In this document: piece by piece, positions 24,831-33,758 of the stretch
Numbering within the stretch: position 1 is the stretch's first letter
Layout: every line of letters starts with the position of its first letter
Origin: Oleisolibacter albus
Lineage (GTDB): Bacteria > Pseudomonadota > Alphaproteobacteria > Azospirillales > Azospirillaceae
Assembly: GCF_003336875.1 (NCBI RefSeq)
Contig: NZ_QGNJ01000001.1
Location: 558,001 to 622,000 of the forward strand
Length of the DNA stretch: 64,000 bases
Reading direction: 5' to 3'
Position numbers and translations under genes: made by a program
The notes under the pieces: generated by a model
Database searches by the model: none
Seen by the model: only the letters and a program-made list of their open reading frames with translations
Told to the model about the DNA's origin: nothing

Positions 24831-26048
24831 ATGTCCAAGATCAAGGTCGCCACCCCCATCGTTGAACTCGACGGCGACGAGATGACCCGCGTGATCTGGC
24901 AGTTCATCAAGGACCGCCTGATCCTTCCGTACCTGGATGTGGATCTGAAATACTACGATCTGGGCATCGAGCACCGTGACGCCACCGACGACAAGGTGAC
25001 GGTCGAAGCCGCCGAGGCCATCAAGCATTACGGCGTGGGCGTGAAGTGCGCCACCATCACCCCGGACGAAGCGCGGGTGAAGGAATTCAACCTGAAGCAG
25101 ATGTGGAAGTCGCCCAACGGCACCATCCGCAACATCCTGGGCGGCACCGTCTTCCGCGAGCCGATCATCTGCCGCAACGTGCCGCGTCTGGTGCCGAACT
25201 GGACCCAGCCCATCGTCATCGGCCGCCACGCCTTCGGCGACCAGTACAAGGCCACCGACTTCATCATCCCGTCGGCCGGGCGCCTGTCCATCACCTTCAC
25301 CTCGAAGGACGGCACCTCCAACATCCGCCACACCGTGTTCGATTTCGACGGGCCGGGCGTGGCCATGGGCATGTACAACGTGGATGAATCGATCCGCGGT
25401 TTCGCCCGGGCCTGCATGAATTACGGCCTGATGCGCGGCTATCCCGTGTACCTGTCCACCAAGAACACCATCCTCAAGGCCTATGACGGCCGCTTCAAGG
25501 ACCTGTTCCAGGAGGTGTTCGAGACCGAGTTCGCCGACAAGTTCAAGGCCGCCGGCCTGACCTACGAACACCGGCTGATCGACGACATGGTCGCCTCGGC
25601 CCTGAAGTGGAACGGCAATTTCCTCTGGGCCGCCAAGAACTATGACGGCGACGTGCAGTCCGATCTGGTGGCCCAGGGCTTCGGCTCGCTGGGGCTGATG
25701 ACCTCGGTGCTGCTGACCCCCGACGGCAAGACGGTGGAGGCGGAGGCCGCCCACGGCACCGTGACCCGTCACTTCCGCGAGCACCAGAAGGGCAAGCCCA
25801 CCTCGACCAACCCCATCGCCAGCATCTTCGCCTGGACCCAGGGCCTGACCTATCGCGGCAAGTTCGACAACACGCCCGCGGTGTCGACCTTCGCCCAGAC
25901 CCTGGAGAAGGTCTGCGTGGAGACGGTGGAATCCGGCTTCATGACCAAGGATCTGGCCCTGCTGGTGGGACCGGAGCAGAAGTGGCTGACCACCGAGGAC
26001 TTCCTGGCCAAGCTGGACGAGAACCTGCGCAGCGCCATGGGCCTCTGA
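24831..26048 (+). CDS. icd: NADP-dependent isocitrate dehydrogenase (homodimeric, eukaryotic-like type)
   Basis: Oxidises isocitrate to 2-oxoglutarate in the TCA cycle. The 405-residue product is the type II homodimeric enzyme, with [13 protein letters not shown] at the start, the substrate loop [20 protein letters not shown], the metal-binding Asp residues in [12 protein letters not shown] and YDGDVQSD, and [10 protein letters not shown]. The ATG at 24831 follows GGGAG at suitable distance. A strong terminator follows. A second, differently built isocitrate dehydrogenase lies at 29353-30810. Confidence 0.96.
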   Translation: MSKIKVATPIVELDGDEMTRVIWQFIKDRLILPYLDVDLKYYDLGIEHRDATDDKVTVEAAEAIKHYGVGVKCATITPDEARVKEFNLKQMWKSPNGTIRNILGGTVFREPIICRNVPRLVPNWTQPIVIGRHAFGDQYKATDFIIPSAGRLSITFTSKDGTSNIRHTVFDFDGPGVAMGMYNVDESIRGFARACMNYGLMRGYPVYLSTKNTILKAYDGRFKDLFQEVFETEFADKFKAAGLTYEHRLIDDMVASALKWNGNFLWAAKNYDGDVQSDLVAQGFGSLGLMTSVLLTPDGKTVEAEAAHGTVTRHFREHQKGKPTSTNPIASIFAWTQGLTYRGKFDNTPAVSTFAQTLEKVCVETVESGFMTKDLALLVGPEQKWLTTEDFLAKLDENLRSAMGL

Positions 26049-26100
26049 GGCCTGCCCCCGCCATGGCCGCCAAGGGCGGCTACGGCGGATCGGCATGAAG

Positions 26101-26134
26101 AAGCCCCGGCCGTCCGCACGGCCGGGGCTTTTCC
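26101..26134 (+). terminator. Intrinsic terminator after icd
   Basis: Thirteen-bp perfect stem AAGCCCCGGCCGT (26101-26113) with ACGGCCGGGGCTT (26118-26130), CCGC loop and TTTTCCTT tail. It lies about 50 bp after the icd stop. Confidence 0.92.
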
Positions 26135-26189
26135 TTGTCCCGCCTCGGGGATCAGGCACCCGGACCGGGCGCCCCGCGCATCCCCCGCG

Positions 26190-28253
26190 TCAGCCCACGG
26201 CGTCCAGGGACTTCAGCTGCTCCAGATAGCGCTGGGTCTCGGCCAGCTTGGAGGTGTGGCTGCGGAAACTGGCCACGGTGTTGTCGATGCGGCTGCGCAC
26301 GCTGGCCACTTCGGCCAGAACGGCGCCCACCTGCTCCTGCAACCCGTCATTGCCGTGGGCGATGCTCTCCAGCCGGCTGCCGGTATCGTTGATCTTGTCG
26401 CCCAGGGCCATGGCCGTGCTGCGGATGCGGCCCAGCGCCGTCTGGGTGTTGCCCAGGGTGGCCTTGGTGTCATTGGCCAGCTTGCGCACCTCGCTGGCCA
26501 CCACGGCGAAGCCCTTGCCGGCCTCCCCCGCCCGCGCCGCCTCGATGGTGGCGTTCAGGGCCAGCAGGTTGGTCTGGCCGGCGATGCCATCGATGACGCC
26601 CAGCACCGATTCCACGTTCTTCAGCACATCGTCCAGGCGGCTGAACTCGGCATCCAGCTCGCGCTTGCGCTCCGCCTGCCCCTCGAAGGCGCGGGAATGC
26701 TGGCTGAGACTGTTGCGGATGGCATTCATGTACTCGCCCACCCGGTCGGCATAGGTCGTGATCTCCTGCACCGTGGCGCTGAGCGAGGCCACCGTGTCCG
26801 ACTGCGTGGTCAGGGTGGAAATCAGGCGTTGACGGATGCGGTTCAGCAGCGTGACGCGGTTCAGCCGGGTATGGGTGAAGTAGTTCTGGAAGCGGGCATA
26901 ATGGATGGGGAAGCGGTCAGCATACTCGTCGCTGAAAGCCTCACCGTTCGACGTGTCGAAGAAGAACAGGGCCGAAAGCGTCTGGTTGATATTGATGCCC
27001 AGCAGCTCGCCGAAGGTGGAAAAGCCAGCGGCCGGCACATCGGAGAACAGGCGGATGCGATCCAGGCTGGCCCCGTTGTTCAGGCGCCGCAGGATACAGT
27101 CATTCAGCAGCGCCCCCACCGGCGCCGGCTTTCCGCGCAGGAAGGCGGCATAATCCGTCTCGGTCTGGCGCACGAAGTCGGTGGCCTCGACCAGGATCAG
27201 TTCGTCGCCCGGATTGATGTCGCAGTAAAAGGAGATGGTGCCGGCCTTGAGGTCCATGCCGGAGACCGAGCGGACGAACAGCGCACCATCGATCTCGATG
27301 GCGAAGGTGTAGCGGGCCAGCTTGCCCTGCAATTCGTCCGGCCGGCAGCGCAGCTTGCGGCACAAGGCCTCGACCACGCCGGTCACCTCCAGCGTGTCGG
27401 TATCGATGGCGCTGGCCACGGTCCGGGTGGCCGGATTGGCGTCGATGACGGTGATGGACGTGGCGGTCTTCTGGAAATTCTGGGTCTTGAACACGCCATA
27501 GCGCTTGCCGGGCGCCAGCTTCAGGAAGATGACGACGGCATGGTTCTCCAGCGTCCGCCCGCCCTCGGCGATGTGGGTGGCCTTGAAATCCAGCTTGCCG
27601 CCGGCCGAGCCGCCGATGAACAGAACGGGGAAGCGGGCCGAGCGGTACACGGCCTCCATGAAATAGTTCTCGCTGGCCGACAGGCCGTCGATGAAGGTCA
27701 GGGCGACCGTATCGCGGGCATCCAGGGCAAAGGACGGGGTGATGCCCTCCAACTCGTTCTGGATGGCGGCGATGCGCTGGTCGTGGCTGAGGCTGACACG
27801 GCCGGAGCGGATGTCCTCGCAATGCAGCCGCACCGTATGCACGCTGATCGCCCCCACCAGCTCGGGCGAGAAGGCTTGCAGCACCACATCGTTCCAGCTG
27901 CCGTCCGCCGGCAGATAGGCGCTCTTGCCGGCGGCGCTGCACAGCTCACCGGCGGTGGACACCAGGATGGTGCGTGTATCGCGCGGCAGCCCGGACTGCA
28001 GGCGCGTGGCCACGCCGGCGAAATCCACATGGGGCGAGACGAAGCCCAGCACCAGGGACGGCTTGCCCTCGGGCGTGGTCAGCGCCGGCAATACCTCGCG
28101 CTCGATGGCCTGGGGCGAGGTGCGGAAGGTGCGGATCAGCGGCGACGCTTTCCTGTCCGGGAGATCCCGTGCGGGCGCGGTCACGGCCATGCGCCCGGCC
28201 AGATCCTGCCCCTTGCCGAGCACCGGTGGCTCCGCCTTGTTGAACCATGCCAC
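26190..28253 (-). CDS. Soluble chemoreceptor with FIST sensor domains
   Basis: A 687-residue cytoplasmic chemoreceptor with no membrane segment. Residues about 60-260 form a FIST_N domain ([59 protein letters not shown]), about 270-410 a FIST_C domain ([35 protein letters not shown]), and the rest the methyl-accepting hairpin with the conserved tip [24 protein letters not shown] domains sense small ligands, possibly amino acids. A GTG at 28253 is chosen because GGAGG lies eight bases upstream. Convergent with icd across a terminator. Confidence 0.9.
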   Translation of the reverse strand: MAWFNKAEPPVLGKGQDLAGRMAVTAPARDLPDRKASPLIRTFRTSPQAIEREVLPALTTPEGKPSLVLGFVSPHVDFAGVATRLQSGLPRDTRTILVSTAGELCSAAGKSAYLPADGSWNDVVLQAFSPELVGAISVHTVRLHCEDIRSGRVSLSHDQRIAAIQNELEGITPSFALDARDTVALTFIDGLSASENYFMEAVYRSARFPVLFIGGSAGGKLDFKATHIAEGGRTLENHAVVIFLKLAPGKRYGVFKTQNFQKTATSITVIDANPATRTVASAIDTDTLEVTGVVEALCRKLRCRPDELQGKLARYTFAIEIDGALFVRSVSGMDLKAGTISFYCDINPGDELILVEATDFVRQTETDYAAFLRGKPAPVGALLNDCILRRLNNGASLDRIRLFSDVPAAGFSTFGELLGININQTLSALFFFDTSNGEAFSDEYADRFPIHYARFQNYFTHTRLNRVTLLNRIRQRLISTLTTQSDTVASLSATVQEITTYADRVGEYMNAIRNSLSQHSRAFEGQAERKRELDAEFSRLDDVLKNVESVLGVIDGIAGQTNLLALNATIEAARAGEAGKGFAVVASEVRKLANDTKATLGNTQTALGRIRSTAMALGDKINDTGSRLESIAHGNDGLQEQVGAVLAEVASVRSRIDNTVASFRSHTSKLAETQRYLEQLKSLDAVG

Positions 28254-28436
28254 GTCCTGGTCCTCCTGCCCTGTTGTTGCCGTTGTTGGCATCCCCGCCC
28301 GGATGCGCCGCCGCGCCTGGCGCCGGACCAGACGCCGGAGCCGGGCCATGGATGAACAGCAGCAGCGACCGCCGCCAGCCCGTCCAGCGGCCTGCCCCGG
28401 GGATACGGCCTCACCGCTCTCATTTTTGGGTATAGC

Positions 28437-28478
28437 ATAGGCACTCGGCCTATAATGCCTATCCGCCGGGATAGACAA
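28437..28478 (-). promoter_or_regulatory. Candidate promoter with inverted repeat upstream of the FIST receptor
   Basis: An AT-rich island in otherwise GC-rich DNA. On the minus strand TTGTCT (28473-28478) is 18 bases from TATAGG (28449-28454). A 7-bp inverted repeat ATAGGCA (28437-28443) / TGCCTAT (28456-28462) spans the -10 region and could be an operator. This is about 190 bp upstream of the receptor start. Confidence 0.45.
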
Positions 28479-28502
28479 CCTGAGCAGTGCGCCGCGGACC
28501 TC

Positions 28503-28592
28503 GGCAGTACGGTTCAGGGCAGTACGGTTCAGGGCAGTACGGTTCAGGGCAGTACGGTTCAGGGCAGTACGGCTCAGAGCCAGGCGGCTCAG
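28503..28592. repeat. 15-bp minisatellite, five clear copies plus one degenerate
   Basis: GGCAGTACGGTTCAG is repeated head to tail at 28503, 28518, 28533 and 28548, with GGCTCAG ending the copy at 28563 and a degenerate sixth at 28578-28592. It lies between the FIST-receptor promoter region and the 3' end of gcrA. The repeat has no stop codon in several frames, so it produces long spurious open frames encoding GSTVQ or GSGQY repeats, but no ribosome-binding site supports a gene. Confidence 0.92.
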
Positions 28593-28727
28593 GGCGGGGC
28601 CGGCCGCGGCAGGGTCCGCCGGTCAAAGGGGCGCAAGCGCATGCAAAAGGGGGAGATGCGCCAGGCATCCCCCCCTTGTCTCGACACAGTGCCCCGATAC
28701 CGCTTCGGGCCAGCCGCCAGACCCGTC

Positions 28728-29102
28728 TCAGGCCACGCCCAGCTTGCGCTCGTCGTCGCGCTTCTTGGCCGGCTGATAGGCCAGGGCGGCATGCTCGGCG
28801 CAATAGGGCAGACCGGGCAGTGCGGACTTGCCGCAGAAATGGAAATCAGGGGATTTGGGATCGCCCACCGGCCATTTGCACATGCGCTCGGTCAGCGACA
28901 GGATGGTGGCACCCTTGCTGGGCTTCTTCTTGATCGGGGATGGGCGCCCAGACAATCCCAGGCGGTGGGCCTTGCCGATCACCGCGTTGCGCGTGACACC
29001 GCCCAGCAGATCGGCGATTTCACTGGCGCTCATGCCCTGACCCCAGAGCTGGCGAAGCTTCTCAACCCGCTCGTCGGTCCAACCGGTTTCCGTCGCTTCC
29101 AC
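28728..29102 (-). CDS. gcrA: GcrA-type cell cycle regulator
   Basis: GcrA binds sigma70-RNA polymerase and activates promoters at GANTC sites methylated by CcrM. The DNA-binding helix-turn-helix is at the N-terminus (GWTDERVEKLRQLWGQGMSA, SEIADLLGGVTRNAVIGKAH), followed by a Lys/Ser-rich linker and a C-terminal region with Cys/His residues (CKWPVGDP, FHFCGKSALPGLPYCAEHAA). At 124 residues it is shorter than the Caulobacter protein (about 170), mostly in the linker. The GTG at 29102 is the likely start; a few residues precede the family start GWTDERV. Confidence 0.92.
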   Translation of the reverse strand: MEATETGWTDERVEKLRQLWGQGMSASEIADLLGGVTRNAVIGKAHRLGLSGRPSPIKKKPSKGATILSLTERMCKWPVGDPKSPDFHFCGKSALPGLPYCAEHAALAYQPAKKRDDERKLGVA

Positions 29103-29320
29103 GCTCCCTGTCCCCTTCGTGCAAGAGCCGCGCGCCTCATCTCTTTCGCCATTGCAGCAGGGCGACAGCGACGCTCGGCCAGGCTGGCAAAGACAACAAC
29201 CGCGAACCGCACAAAATGTTGTGGGCCACGCGGTCAAACGCTACCAAACTTGCCCGGTTTTGACCAGGGGCCGTAACGATGATTCCTGTGGGTAACTCTG
29301 CTGCCCATGCGAAAGGGGTA

Positions 29321-29346
29321 GGCCGCCGGGACACAAACCGGCGGCC
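29321..29346 (-). terminator. Hairpin after the Rickettsia-type isocitrate dehydrogenase
   Basis: GGCCGCCGG (29321-29329) pairs perfectly with CCGGCGGCC (29338-29346), seven bases beyond the stop of the minus-strand gene at 29353. The T-tract on the minus strand is weak. Confidence 0.65.
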
Positions 29347-29352
29347 TGCCGC

Positions 29353-30810
29353 TTACTGACCGGCTGCCACCGAGAAGCCGGCAGCCCCATCGAAGGTATA
29401 CAGCGTCGCCGTCTGGACCACATCCAGCCCGGCCGCGGCAAAACGGCCGACCAGGGCGCCCACATCGGCGCCGGAGATGGTGTCGCGCCCATCGCCCATG
29501 ACGCGCAGGCGCCAATGGTCGGTGCAGAAGGTCTCCGGCGCGCCCTCCGGCCAGACCTTCTGGCCGCGGTTGGAGATCATCACCAGCTTCAGCCCGCTGC
29601 CGATCAGCGGCTGCACGCGGGCGGCCATCTCGTCACCGGTCCCCCCCTTGTGGTCCAGGAACAGATCGACGCCGACCTGGACCTTGCGTACCGGGGCCAC
29701 CTCTTTCAGCGTGATTCCGGCGAAGCTGGACTTCTCGCCGACCTGATAGCTGGCCGGGGTCAGGGTGGTGGGGCGCTCGCCCAGCCGGTCGATCAGGTTC
29801 ACCGCGAAGTCGCGGGTGCCGACGCGGGCCTTGGACACGCCGCGCTTGAAGATGTCGACGGTGTGGATGCCGTCCTCGATCATCTTCAGCCAGGCATTGT
29901 GGATCTTCTCCGCCGCCGCGGCCTGGCCGATATGGACCAGCATCATGACCGAGGCCAGGATCAGGCCCGACGGGTTGGCGATGCCCTTGCCGGCGATGGT
30001 GGGGGCGGAACCGTGGATGGCCTCGAACATGGCGCACTGGTCGCCGATGTTCGACGATCCGGCCAGGCCGACCGAGCCGGTGATCTGGGCGGCGATGTCG
30101 GAAATGATGTCGCCGTACAGGTTCAGCGTGACGATGACGTCGAAATGCTCCGGCGTGTCGGCCAGACGGGCCGCGCCGATATCGACGATCATGGTCTCAT
30201 GTTCGATCTCGGGATACTCGGCCGCGATCTCGTCGAAGATGCGATGGAACAGGCCATCGCTGATCTTCATGATGTTGTCCTTGACGAAGGCCGTGACCTT
30301 GCGCCGGTGGTTGGCGCGGGCATATTCGAAGGCGTAACGGATGATCTTCTCCGACCCCGGCCGGGAGATCAGCTTCACCGCCTGCGTGACCTCCTGGCTC
30401 TGCCGGTATTCGATGCCGGCATAGAGGTCCTCCTCGTTCTCGCGCACGATGACCACATCCATCTTGGGATGCTTGGTGCTGACGAACGGGTGGTAGCTGA
30501 CGCAGGGGCGGATATTGGCGAACAGACCCAGCGCGCCGCGGATGGTCACGTTCAGCGACTTGTAGCCGCCGCCCTGCGGGGTGGTGATCGGGGCCTTCAG
30601 GAACACCTTGGTCCGGCGCAGGCTTTCCCAGGCGCTGGGCTCCATCCCGTTGAGGATGCCGCGCTTGTAGACGCTTTCGCCGATCTGGATCTCTTCGAAG
30701 GCGAGATTGGCACCGCTGGCCTGGAGCACTTCCAGGGTGGCGTCCATGATCTCGGGGCCGATGCCATCGCCGCGGGCGATGGTGATCGGAGTCGGAGCGG
30801 TGTCCGTCAT
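29353..30810 (-). CDS. NADP-dependent isocitrate dehydrogenase, alphaproteobacterial (Rickettsia/Thermus-like) type
   Basis: A 485-residue member of the isocitrate/isopropylmalate dehydrogenase family. The catalytic fold spans about residues 1-335 (TIARGDGIGPEIMDATLEVL, NVTIRGALGLFANIRP, VRENEEDLYAGIEYRQ, NLYGDIISDIAAQITGSVGL, EAIHGSAPTIAGKGIANPSG), and a further 140-residue C-terminal domain, typical of the TIGR02924 group, follows. In bacteria with only this enzyme it supplies the TCA-cycle activity; here a normal type II icd is also present 3.3 kb away. Divergent from the ECF sigma gene. Confidence 0.93.
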   Translation of the reverse strand: MTDTAPTPITIARGDGIGPEIMDATLEVLQASGANLAFEEIQIGESVYKRGILNGMEPSAWESLRRTKVFLKAPITTPQGGGYKSLNVTIRGALGLFANIRPCVSYHPFVSTKHPKMDVVIVRENEEDLYAGIEYRQSQEVTQAVKLISRPGSEKIIRYAFEYARANHRRKVTAFVKDNIMKISDGLFHRIFDEIAAEYPEIEHETMIVDIGAARLADTPEHFDVIVTLNLYGDIISDIAAQITGSVGLAGSSNIGDQCAMFEAIHGSAPTIAGKGIANPSGLILASVMMLVHIGQAAAAEKIHNAWLKMIEDGIHTVDIFKRGVSKARVGTRDFAVNLIDRLGERPTTLTPASYQVGEKSSFAGITLKEVAPVRKVQVGVDLFLDHKGGTGDEMAARVQPLIGSGLKLVMISNRGQKVWPEGAPETFCTDHWRLRVMGDGRDTISGADVGALVGRFAAAGLDVVQTATLYTFDGAAGFSVAAGQ

Positions 30811-31065
30811 TCCGTGTCGTCCTTTCCTGTCCCGTCCCCTTCAGCGGGGTTTCCCGGGCGGCGCGACACTACTGCCAGGGCCATCGGGATTCAACGGAAT
30901 GCTGTCCCGATCGATCGGTTGACCGCCGACTTGATGCAGGCCGGACACGATTCCGGCGCCGACGCGATGGGCTGGAATGGGGGATGTGCGGATTTTTCCG
31001 GATTAAACCGCGGACAGGCGCGTACTCTGGACAAAGGAGGGGCAAGGTCCCCCCTGGGAACCCTG

Positions 31066-31581
31066 ATGACCGAGACGCCGTTCCGGGCCGAACTGGCCCA
31101 GCATATCGCCAGTCTGCGCCGCTTCGCCCTCGCCCTGTCCCGTGACGAGACCGAGGCGGAGGATCTGGTGCAGGAATGCCTGGCCCGCGCCATCGCCGGC
31201 GCCGCCACCTGGCGGCCGGATGCGCCGTTGCGCCCCTGGCTGTTCCGCATCCTGCACAATGTCCATATCAGCAATCTGCGCCGGCAGCGGGTGCGCAGCG
31301 CCTGGGCCAGCGCGGCCCAGCGCGGAGAAAGCGCCGAAGCCGACCAGGCGCTGAAGGTCGAGGTCGAGCAGACATTGGCGGCCCTGGAGCGGCTGCCCGA
31401 ACCCCAGCGCGCGGCCGTGCTGCTGGTGGCGGTGGACGGGCTTCGCTATGACGAGGCCGCCCAGCGCCTGGGCCTGCCCATGGGCACCTTCATGTCGCGT
31501 CTGGCCCGCGGGCGCGAAGCTCTCCGCACCGTAATGGACGGCACCCGCCGGCCGGACCTCAGGGTGGTTGACAAGCCATGA
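31066..31581 (+). CDS. RNA polymerase ECF-type sigma factor
   Basis: A 171-residue sigma70-family regulator with region 2 (FALALSRDETEAEDLVQECL, APLRPWLFRILHNVHISNLR) and region 4 (LERLPEPQRAAVLLVAVDGL, YDEAAQRLGLPMGTFMSRLA). GGGAA precedes the ATG at 31066. Its stop overlaps the start of the next gene by four bases, and that gene encodes its likely anti-sigma factor. The 255-bp gap to the divergent isocitrate dehydrogenase shows no convincing self-regulated ECF promoter. Confidence 0.93.
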   Translation: MTETPFRAELAQHIASLRRFALALSRDETEAEDLVQECLARAIAGAATWRPDAPLRPWLFRILHNVHISNLRRQRVRSAWASAAQRGESAEADQALKVEVEQTLAALERLPEPQRAAVLLVAVDGLRYDEAAQRLGLPMGTFMSRLARGREALRTVMDGTRRPDLRVVDKP

Positions 31582-32372
31582 GTGCCCAGGATCCCGATGA
31601 TCTGGAACTGCACGCCTTCCTCGACGGCGAACTGTCGCCCGAGCAGGAGGCACAGATCCTGGCGCGGCTGGACACCGATCCGTCGCTGCGCGCCCGGCTG
31701 CGCCGGCAGGCCGAACTGCAGCTGCCCCTGATGTCGGGCCTGACCCCGGCCTTCCGCGGGTCCTCGCACGCCCTGGCCCACCGTCTGGCCGATCTGCTGG
31801 AGCAGCGCGCCCATATCCCCGGCACGCCGCGCTGGCGCCGGTGGCTGCCGCGGGGACTGGCGGCCATGCTGCTGCTGGGGCTCGGCTGGACCGGCCATGC
31901 CGGATTAGACCGGCTGCTTGGCCCCCGCCTGCCACCCTACGCGCTGGAGACGGTGCAGCAGCACGAGCTGTTCGCCCATGACCCGACCCGCCCGGTGGAG
32001 ATCCCGGCCTCGCGCAACACCGAAATGGTGACCTGGCTGTCCGAGCGCCTGGGCCGCCCGGTGGAGGTACCGGACCTGCGGCTGCTGGGGCTGGAGCTGG
32101 TCGGCGGGCGCCTGACCGGCAGCGAGGACGGACCGCTGGCCCAGTTGCTCTACCAGGACCGGGCAGGACGGCGCCTCACCCTGTCGCTGATCGCGGCCGA
32201 GGCCGACGTGCCGGAGGAGGATGTGCCGGCGGACGGGGTGGAGACCGCCTCGGTGGACGGGCTGTCGGTCGCCTATTGGCGCGGCGAGCATTTCGCCTAC
32301 GCCCTGGTTGCCGTCTCCCCCCCGACCCAGGTGGAGCGCATCGCCTCGGCCATGCTGGCCCGCAGCCGCTGA
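31578..32372 (+). CDS. Transmembrane anti-sigma factor
   Basis: A 264-residue single-pass membrane protein. The N-terminal cytoplasmic part (LHAFLDGELSPEQEAQILAR, with LRRQAELQL) is the usual sigma-binding helical region; it lacks the zinc-finger HxxxCxxC motif. The membrane helix is LAAMLLLGLGWTGHAGL, and a periplasmic domain of about 160 residues follows (MVTWLSERLGRPVEVPDLRL, LVGGRLTGSEDGPLAQLLYQ). The start overlaps the sigma stop as ATGA, which indicates translational coupling. The signal sensed is unknown. Confidence 0.88.
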   Translation: MSAQDPDDLELHAFLDGELSPEQEAQILARLDTDPSLRARLRRQAELQLPLMSGLTPAFRGSSHALAHRLADLLEQRAHIPGTPRWRRWLPRGLAAMLLLGLGWTGHAGLDRLLGPRLPPYALETVQQHELFAHDPTRPVEIPASRNTEMVTWLSERLGRPVEVPDLRLLGLELVGGRLTGSEDGPLAQLLYQDRAGRRLTLSLIAAEADVPEEDVPADGVETASVDGLSVAYWRGEHFAYALVAVSPPTQVERIASAMLARSR

Positions 32373-32472
32373 CGGCCCCGGCAGGCAGACAGACAGACCG
32401 GTCGGCAGACAGGTCGGTGGGCCGCTGGCCTGCCCGGGGGCCCGGCATCCGGCCGGCGGTTCAGCCCCGGGT

Positions 32473-33648
32473 TCAGGCCATCATCGCCCGGCGGCGCTCC
32501 TGGCGGCGCTCGCGCAGCCAGGCCAGGGCGAACAGCAGCCCGACCCCGCCCAGGGCGGCGACGGCACCGGCCGGAACCGAAAGCGGCCCGCGCCAGCCTT
32601 CCAGGGCCGCCGCTGCATAGACCAGCAGCACATGGGCCAGATAGATCTGCAGGGAATGACGCCCCAGCAATGTCAGCGGCGTCCAGCCGAACAGGGCACG
32701 CAGGCTGCCGGCCAGCCGCTGCACCGGCCGATGTCGGCTGACCGGACCGGCCAGGAACAGCCAGGTCACCACATAGGCCAGGGCCAGGAAGTTCACCACC
32801 AGCAGCAATCCCAGCTCGGTGCGGTCGGCATGGCGGATGAAGCGGTCGGCCTGGGCCGGACCAAGCCAGTCCATACCCCAGAGCAGGCGGTAGAGCGCAA
32901 AGACCGCCAGCACCCCGAGGGCGAGGCGCAGCGGCAGGGACCGCTCCGGCAGCCGGCCCCAGTCGAGACGGCCGGCCCCGGTGAGCGCCCCCAGCGCCAG
33001 ACCGGCGACGAACAGCAGCTGCCAGGCCAGGGGATTGAAGTGGCCCTTGAGATAGGCGCCCGGCAGCACACCGTCCAGAAGCGCATCCATCGCCGTCATC
33101 AGCGGAAAATGCCAGCCGAGCTGAACCGCCGCCCACACCCCCAGGCTCCCGGCCAGCACCGCGGCTGTATGCCCGGCCAGGATCAGCCGCAGCAGCGCGG
33201 GCGCCGCCAGCAGATACAGGATATACTGGGGCAATATGTCCATCAGGCTGGGCTGGTACAGCATCAGCGCCGCCGCGGTGACGACGCTTCCGGGGTTGCT
33301 CCAGAGGTCGGGGATATAGACCTGCCAGGCCTGCCCCACGGCCGGGGCCGCGACTGCGGCTGTGACCAGCACGGCCAGAAGCAGCAGGGATTGCTGCCAC
33401 AGCTCCCAGGCCCGCGCCCGGGTGCGGGCGGTGAAGCGATCAACCTGTCCCCTCGCTGCCTGCCGGGCGCCCATCAGCCCCAGCACCAGCCCGGACAGGA
33501 AGACGAAGCCCTGGGCGTCCTGCACATACCCCAACCCGGCATGGCTGGCCATGGCCAGATTCTGCGCCCCGGCGAACGGCAGGTGATGGAACAGCATGAA
33601 GACAAGGAAATAGCCACGCAGGCCATCCAGGATGTCGATACGACGCAT
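32473..33648 (-). CDS. OpgC-like membrane acyltransferase
   Basis: A 391-residue protein with about ten membrane helices, of the OpgC group that succinylates osmoregulated periplasmic glucans. The N-terminal signature RRIDILDGLRGYFLVFMLFH is clear, as are QGFVFLSGLVLGLMG and the C-terminal LTLLGRHSLQIYLAHVLLVY. No opgG/H gene is in the window, so the glucan substrate is only inferred from the family. The 100 bp before its 3' end contain short CAGACAG repeats. Confidence 0.88.
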   Translation of the reverse strand: MRRIDILDGLRGYFLVFMLFHHLPFAGAQNLAMASHAGLGYVQDAQGFVFLSGLVLGLMGARQAARGQVDRFTARTRARAWELWQQSLLLLAVLVTAAVAAPAVGQAWQVYIPDLWSNPGSVVTAAALMLYQPSLMDILPQYILYLLAAPALLRLILAGHTAAVLAGSLGVWAAVQLGWHFPLMTAMDALLDGVLPGAYLKGHFNPLAWQLLFVAGLALGALTGAGRLDWGRLPERSLPLRLALGVLAVFALYRLLWGMDWLGPAQADRFIRHADRTELGLLLVVNFLALAYVVTWLFLAGPVSRHRPVQRLAGSLRALFGWTPLTLLGRHSLQIYLAHVLLVYAAAALEGWRGPLSVPAGAVAALGGVGLLFALAWLRERRQERRRAMMA

Positions 33649-33758
33649 GCGGCGGCAGCCATCCGGTTCCGGGAGGCCGGCGCACCGGCCCTTACTGCTC
33701 CACTTACGCCCCGGCGGCCATCCTCATCCGCCGGCCCTGCCTTTTTCCCCGCCGCACC

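Noticed and set aside
28455-29276. Plus-strand frame of 273 codons with GSTVQ repeats
   Set aside because: It starts in the minisatellite, runs antisense to gcrA, and has no ribosome-binding site.
32373-32450. CAGACAG-rich stretch between the anti-sigma and OpgC genes as a regulatory repeat
   Set aside because: The repeats are short and irregular, and lie at the 3' ends of convergent genes, where simple-sequence drift is likely.
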